Of a DNA stretch of 64,000 nucleotides, positions 60,239 through 64,000 are shown in pieces; the stretch's first letter is position 1; each line of letters starts with the position of its first letter. Below the pieces are notes generated by a model. The model was not told the origin of the DNA, did no database searches, and saw nothing but the letters and a program-made list of their open reading frames with translations. The stretch is from contig PLBO01000109.1 in NCBI GenBank assembly GCA_003134555.1, forward strand, positions 58,871 through 122,870. The letters are read 5' to 3'. The translations under genes were made by a program, and so were the position numbers. The DNA is from Actinomycetota bacterium. GTDB lineage: Bacteria; Actinomycetota; Acidimicrobiia; IMCC26256; PALSA-610.

Positions 60239-61800
60239 AGCGGTGTGTTCCCGTGCTTGCGTGAGGGCAACTGCTCGCGCTTCGTGCGCAGCATGTCGAG
60301 CGCGCGCGCCAACATGCGCCGCGTGTCGCGCGGATCGATCACGTCGTCGACGTAGCCGCGCTCGGCCGCCTGGTACGGGTTGAGGAAACGGTCCTCGTAT
60401 TCGAGCATGAGCTCGGCGCGCCGCGATTCGGGATCGGGGGCCGACTCGATGTCCTTGCGGAAGATGATGTTGACCGCGCCGTCGGCGCCCATCACCGCGA
60501 TCTCGGCCGACGGCCACGCGAACGCGATATCGGCGCCGATCGACTTCGAGTTCATGACGACGTACGCACCGCCGTAGCCCTTGCGGGTGATGATCTGCAC
60601 GCGCGGCGTGGTGGCCTCGCAGTATGCGTAGAGCAGCTTCGCGCCGTGACGGATGATCCCGCCGTACTCCTGATCGGTGCCCGGCAAGAATCCCGGCACG
60701 TCGACGAACGTCACGAGAGGAACGTTGAACGCGTCGCACGTACGCACGAACCGCGCGGCCTTCTCGGACGCGTCGATGTCGAGACATCCGGCGAGCACCT
60801 GCGGCTGATTGCCGACGATCCCAATGACGTGGCCGTCGATGCGCGCGAAGCCGCACACGATGTTCATCGCCCACAGCGGGAAGACTTCGAAGAACTCGCC
60901 GTCGTCGACGATATCGGCGATGACCTTCTTCATGTCGTAGGCGCGGTTCGACGTTTCGGGGATGAGGTCGAGCAGCGCGTCGCAGGAACGCTCGGGATCG
61001 TCGGTCGTCTCGAAGTGCGGGGGATCCTCGAGGTTGTTCGACGGCAGGAACGACAGCAGGTAGCGCACCTGCGCGATGCAGTGCTGCTCGTCGTCGGCGA
61101 CGAACGTCGCGACACCCGACTTCGTGGCGTGCGTGAGCGCGCCGCCGAGCTCCTCGTGCGTCACCTCTTCACCGGTGACGGTCTTCACCACGTCGGGACC
61201 GGTGATGTACATGTTCGAGACGCCCTTCACCATGAAGATGAAGTCGGTCATCGCGGGCGAGTACACCGCGCCGCCCGCGCACGGCCCGAGCACGACCGAG
61301 ATCTGGGGGATCACGCCCGAAGCCTTCACGTTGCGGTGGAAGATGCCGCCGTAGCTCGCGAGCGAGACGACACCTTCTTGGATGCGCGCGCCCCCGCCGT
61401 CGTTGAGGCCGACGAGCGGCGCCCCTGTGGACTCCGCGAGATCCATCACCTTGTGGATCTTCTCGGCGTACACCTCACCCAGCGCGCCGCCGAAGATCGT
61501 GAAGTCCTGGCTGAACACGAAGATCTTGCGGCCGTCGACCAAGCCCCAGCCCGTGACGACGCCGTCGGTGAGCGGGCGGTTGTTCTCGATCCCGAAGCCA
61601 TGCGCCCGGTGGCGGGCGAGCATGTCGAGCTCCACGAACGAGCCCGGGTCGAGCAGCAGCTCGATGCGCTCGCGGGCGGTGAGCTTCCCGCGCTCGTGCT
61701 GACGCCGGACCGACGCCTCGTTGCCGGGCGTCCGCGCCTCCTCCTTCAGCTTGGCGAGTTGCTCGAGCCGCTCGTTGATCGGGTGGGGGTTGTCGGACAT
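60235..61800 (-). CDS. pccB: Acyl-CoA carboxylase beta subunit (propionyl-CoA carboxylase type)
   Basis: 521 residues. Carboxyltransferase fold with two crotonase halves: [30 protein letters not shown]-type oxyanion region [35 protein letters not shown], and [24 protein letters not shown] in the C-terminal half. It carboxylates propionyl-CoA (or acetyl-CoA) with a separate biotin subunit. Product methylmalonyl-CoA is handled by the epimerase beside it. A leaderless -10 box precedes ATG 61800. Confidence 0.93.
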   Translation of the reverse strand: MSDNPHPINERLEQLAKLKEEARTPGNEASVRRQHERGKLTARERIELLLDPGSFVELDMLARHRAHGFGIENNRPLTDGVVTGWGLVDGRKIFVFSQDFTIFGGALGEVYAEKIHKVMDLAESTGAPLVGLNDGGGARIQEGVVSLASYGGIFHRNVKASGVIPQISVVLGPCAGGAVYSPAMTDFIFMVKGVSNMYITGPDVVKTVTGEEVTHEELGGALTHATKSGVATFVADDEQHCIAQVRYLLSFLPSNNLEDPPHFETTDDPERSCDALLDLIPETSNRAYDMKKVIADIVDDGEFFEVFPLWAMNIVCGFARIDGHVIGIVGNQPQVLAGCLDIDASEKAARFVRTCDAFNVPLVTFVDVPGFLPGTDQEYGGIIRHGAKLLYAYCEATTPRVQIITRKGYGGAYVVMNSKSIGADIAFAWPSAEIAVMGADGAVNIIFRKDIESAPDPESRRAELMLEYEDRFLNPYQAAERGYVDDVIDPRDTRRMLARALDMLRTKREQLPSRKHGNTPL

Positions 61801-61807
61801 GCCGCTC

Positions 61808-61813
61808 AGGCTA
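61808..61813 (-). promoter_or_regulatory. -10 box TAGCCT, leaderless promoter of the carboxylase operon
   Basis: TAGCCT on the minus strand ends seven bases before ATG 61800; no ribosome site. Confidence 0.45.
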
Positions 61814-61833
61814 GTTCGCGTTCGCCTGTGTCC

Positions 61834-62235
61834 CTACTCCTGGACGAGCTCGATCAACGTCCCGAATGCGGTCTTCGGGTGGACGAACGCGACCGTCGTT
61901 CCCCGGCTGCCGGGCCGGGGCTTTTCGTCGATGACCCGGTGACCGTGCGCCTTCACCGATTCCAACGCCTGCGCGCAGTCGTCGACGCGGTAACCGACGT
62001 GGTGGATCCCCTCGCCCTTGGTCGCGAGGTACTTCGCGACCGTCGAGTCGTCTCGTGTCGGAGTCAGCAGCTGAACGTAGGAGTCGGCGACCTTCAACAG
62101 TGCTTCTTCGACCCCGTCCTGCTCCACGATCTCGCGGTGCTCGACCTCGCAACCGAAGGTCTCGCGGTAGTAGTCGATCGCGGCCTCGAGGTCGTTGACG
62201 GCGATCGCGACATGGTCGATCTCGGTGAGCAGCAT
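61834..62235 (-). CDS. mce: Methylmalonyl-CoA (ethylmalonyl-CoA) epimerase
   Basis: 133 residues, VOC fold. Metal ligands His8, Gln55, His79 and Glu129 are all in place (DHVAIAV, YVQLL, IHHVGYRV, LIELVQE). It turns the S-form of methyl- or ethylmalonyl-CoA into the R-form, linking the carboxylases to the mutase. ATG 62235 is fixed by a TACAAT box seven bases upstream; the frame is open further. Confidence 0.92.
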   Translation of the reverse strand: MLLTEIDHVAIAVNDLEAAIDYYRETFGCEVEHREIVEQDGVEEALLKVADSYVQLLTPTRDDSTVAKYLATKGEGIHHVGYRVDDCAQALESVKAHGHRVIDEKPRPGSRGTTVAFVHPKTAFGTLIELVQE

Positions 62236-62242
62236 GTTCGGG

Positions 62243-62248
62243 ATTGTA
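62243..62248 (-). promoter_or_regulatory. -10 box TACAAT, leaderless promoter of the epimerase gene
   Basis: TACAAT on the minus strand, seven bases before ATG 62235. Confidence 0.5.
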
Positions 62249-62266
62249 CGACCCCGTCGCTTCGAT

Positions 62267-63619
62267 TCAGCCGGCGTGGCGGCGGAACAGCGTGATCTGA
62301 TCGAGATGACGTTCACGCGTCGCCTCGTCGGTCACGCCGAGTCCTTCTTCGGGCGCGAGACACAGCACCGACACCTTGCCCTCGACGAGATTGTGGTGCA
62401 CCTGCAGCGCGGCCTCGCCCGTCTGATCGAGGGGAAACACCTTCGACAACGTGGGATGGATGCGAGCCTCGGACACGAGACGATTCGCTTCCCATGCCTC
62501 GCGGTAGTTCGCGAAGTGGCAGCCCTTCAGAGTCTTCAGGTTCATCCAGAGATAGCGGTTGTCGTATTCGATCTTGTAGCCCGATGTCGCCGCGCACGTG
62601 ATGATCATCCCGCCGCGCTTGGCGACGAACACCGACGCGCCCATCGTCGACCGGCCGGGATGCTCGAACACGATGTCGACGTCGCGCCCGATCAAGCCGC
62701 GGATCTTCTTGCCGAAGCGCAACCACTCGGCCGGGTCCTGCTCGGTGTCGTCCGCATTCCAGAACTTGTAGTCGTCGGCGCGACGGTCGATGACGGCCTC
62801 ACACCCCATCGCACGGAGTAGCTCGGCGCGCCTCTCCGACGACACGACACCCACCGGCGTCCCACCGCCGTTGATGACGTACTGTGTCGCGTACGCGCCG
62901 ATCCCGCCGGTGGCGCCCCACACGAGCACGGCCTGGCCCTGCGACATCTGGGAACCGTTCCGGCTGACGATCATGCGGTAGCTCGTGGAATTGCACAGCG
63001 CGTTGCACGACGCCTCCTCCCACGTGAGGTGCGCCGGCTTCGGCATGAGCTGGTTCGCCTTCACGACCGCGATCTCGGCCAAGCCGCCGAAGTTCGTCTC
63101 GAATCCCCAGATGCGCTGGTTCGTCGCCATCATGGAGTCGTCGTGCGCCGACGGATCCTGGTCGTCGACGTGCAGGCAATGCACCGTGACCACGTCACCC
63201 GGCTTCCAGTTGCGCACCGCGGAGCCGACCCGTAACACGACACCACTCGCGTCGGAGCCGATCACATGGAACGGCTGATCGTGACGCTTGCCCCACATGC
63301 TCTCGCGACCGAGACGCTTCAGGAATCCGAACGTCGGCAGCGGCTCGAAGATCGACGTCCACACCGTGTTGAAGTTGATCGCCGACGCCATCACTCCGAC
63401 GAACGCCTCGTCCGGAGCGAGCTCCGGCAGCGGGAACTCCTCGACGTGGATCGACTTGCGGGGGTCTTTGTCGGCGGAGTCGAGGTCGGCGAACATCTCT
63501 TGCTCGTCGGCCTTCACGAGCGCGCCGCGCACGGTTTTCGGGATCGGCAGCGCACCGAGCTCCTCGCCGGGCGCACCGCGGAGGATGGCCTCGCGAATGG
63601 CAGCGATCTCTGTCGTCAT
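62267..63619 (-). CDS. ccr: Crotonyl-CoA carboxylase/reductase
   Basis: 450 residues, MDR/zinc-free alcohol dehydrogenase fold. FNTVWTSIFEPLPTFGFLKRLG, HVIGSDASGVVLRVG, VLVWGATGGIGAYATQYV (NADPH loop) and FEHPGRSTMGASVFVAKRGG (CO2/catalytic region with the Glu-His) are typical of Ccr. It reduces and carboxylates crotonyl-CoA to ethylmalonyl-CoA, the key step of the ethylmalonyl-CoA pathway. ATG 63619 follows a TAGGTT -10 box by seven bases. Confidence 0.94.
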   Translation of the reverse strand: MTTEIAAIREAILRGAPGEELGALPIPKTVRGALVKADEQEMFADLDSADKDPRKSIHVEEFPLPELAPDEAFVGVMASAINFNTVWTSIFEPLPTFGFLKRLGRESMWGKRHDQPFHVIGSDASGVVLRVGSAVRNWKPGDVVTVHCLHVDDQDPSAHDDSMMATNQRIWGFETNFGGLAEIAVVKANQLMPKPAHLTWEEASCNALCNSTSYRMIVSRNGSQMSQGQAVLVWGATGGIGAYATQYVINGGGTPVGVVSSERRAELLRAMGCEAVIDRRADDYKFWNADDTEQDPAEWLRFGKKIRGLIGRDVDIVFEHPGRSTMGASVFVAKRGGMIITCAATSGYKIEYDNRYLWMNLKTLKGCHFANYREAWEANRLVSEARIHPTLSKVFPLDQTGEAALQVHHNLVEGKVSVLCLAPEEGLGVTDEATRERHLDQITLFRRHAG

Positions 63620-63626
63620 GGAGGTG

Positions 63627-63643
63627 AACCTACCGGCCAGTAG
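63627..63643 (-). promoter_or_regulatory. ccr promoter with overlapping palindromic operator
   Basis: Minus strand CTACTGGCCGGTAG (63643-63630) runs into TAGGTT (63632-63627), the -10 box, seven bases before ATG 63619. A CTACTGGC half-site recurs on the plus strand at 63686-63693, upstream of the thiolase gene. Confidence 0.55.
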
Positions 63644-63744
63644 CGGGACCGAACCACCCGTCCCTACACTGAGCCACTTCACCAGCTACTGGCTCGTTCG
63701 GGCGAACACGGCCCGTCCAGCCGAGAGATCGTCAAGGAGGCCCC

Positions 63745-64000
63745 GTGACCGGTTCGGTGATCGTCGGGTCGGCCCGCACGCCCATCGGCAAGCTCTCCGG
63801 CGCGTTCGCCGGATTGAGCGCGATGGACCTCGGCGGCGTCGCCATCAAGCGCGCGCTCGAGCGCGCGGGCATCGACGCAGAGCAGGTCGACTACGTGCTC
63901 ATGGGACAGGTGTTGCAAGCGGGCTCAGGTCAGATCACCGCACGCCAGGCCGCGGTGAAGGGCGGCCTTCCGATGACGGTCCCGGCCATGACCCTCAACA
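63745..64000 (+). CDS. Acetyl-CoA acetyltransferase (thiolase), 5' part only
   Basis: 85 codons from GTG 63745 to the window edge; AAGGAGG lies four bases upstream. VIVGSARTPIGKLSGAFAGL and YVLMGQVLQAGSGQITARQAAVKGGLP are typical of biosynthetic/degradative thiolase I-II. The catalytic Cys lies just beyond the edge. It should condense two acetyl-CoA to acetoacetyl-CoA, the first step leading to the pathway encoded to the left. Divergent from ccr. Confidence 0.92.
   Translation, partial: MTGSVIVGSARTPIGKLSGAFAGLSAMDLGGVAIKRALERAGIDAEQVDYVLMGQVLQAGSGQITARQAAVKGGLPMTVPAMTLN

Overview
The window is GC-rich, gene-dense chromosomal DNA from an actinobacterium. WhiB and GlnR-type regulators, an actinobacterial Tad pilus cluster next to its usual helicase and HAD gene, a GSI/GSII glutamine synthetase pair, many GTG/TTG starts and many TANNNT-N6-8-start leaderless promoters all fit Actinomycetota. 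An Acidimicrobiia-like lineage is my guess from gene content, not a proven placement. No phage, IS element or CRISPR array was seen. No gene-free stretch exceeds 300 bases, unless the damaged HTH gene near 57.3 kb is counted as non-coding.

Layout, left half. 0-3 kb: two TrkA-type potassium regulators, an OB-fold protein, a lipoprotein and an LCP cell-wall protein. 3-15 kb: the helicase/secretion neighbourhood (Zn-binding helicase, TadZ-A-B-C, Flp-like pilin, two TadE/G-like proteins, HAD phosphatase), interrupted by three surface genes resembling the WxL/DUF916 systems of Firmicutes. 15.4 kb: a selenocysteine tRNA. 15.5-19 kb: a scramblase-like protein, an ECF sigma/membrane-propeller pair and a primary-type sigma factor. 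19.5-21.6 kb: an unexplained three-gene operon with two ferritin-like proteins under a palindromic operator. 21.6-28.8 kb: an EamA transporter, NAD synthase, a methyltransferase, and the nitrogen block glnII-glnA-GlnR-like regulator.

Layout, right half. 28.8-34.5 kb: a compact [2Fe-2S]/molybdenum-hydroxylase fusion with RidA and a small membrane protein, then Fe-S genes (IscA, SufR-like regulator, Mrp). 34.5-38 kb: DUF779, aldehyde dehydrogenase, MBL hydrolase, Nudix. 37.9-41 kb: selA-selB. 41-46.4 kb: an RHH protein with an operator array, WhiB, NfeD, two ArsA/Get3-like ATPases, a receiver protein, a CysQ-like phosphatase and tRNA-Pro. 46.5-53 kb: YceI, STAS, an ECF42-type sigma with its YCII partner, asd-lysC, cyclophilin, an S51-like peptidase. 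53.3-64 kb: acyl-CoA metabolism.

The last block is the clearest metabolic unit: 3-hydroxybutyryl-CoA dehydrogenase, ethylmalonyl-CoA mutase, acyl-CoA carboxylase beta and epsilon, methylmalonyl-CoA epimerase, crotonyl-CoA carboxylase/reductase and the start of a thiolase. Together they form most of an ethylmalonyl-CoA pathway for acetyl-CoA or polyhydroxybutyrate carbon. Two of these genes (hydroxybutyryl-CoA dehydrogenase and ccr) carry almost the same 14-bp palindrome laid over the -10 box, which suggests one repressor controls both.
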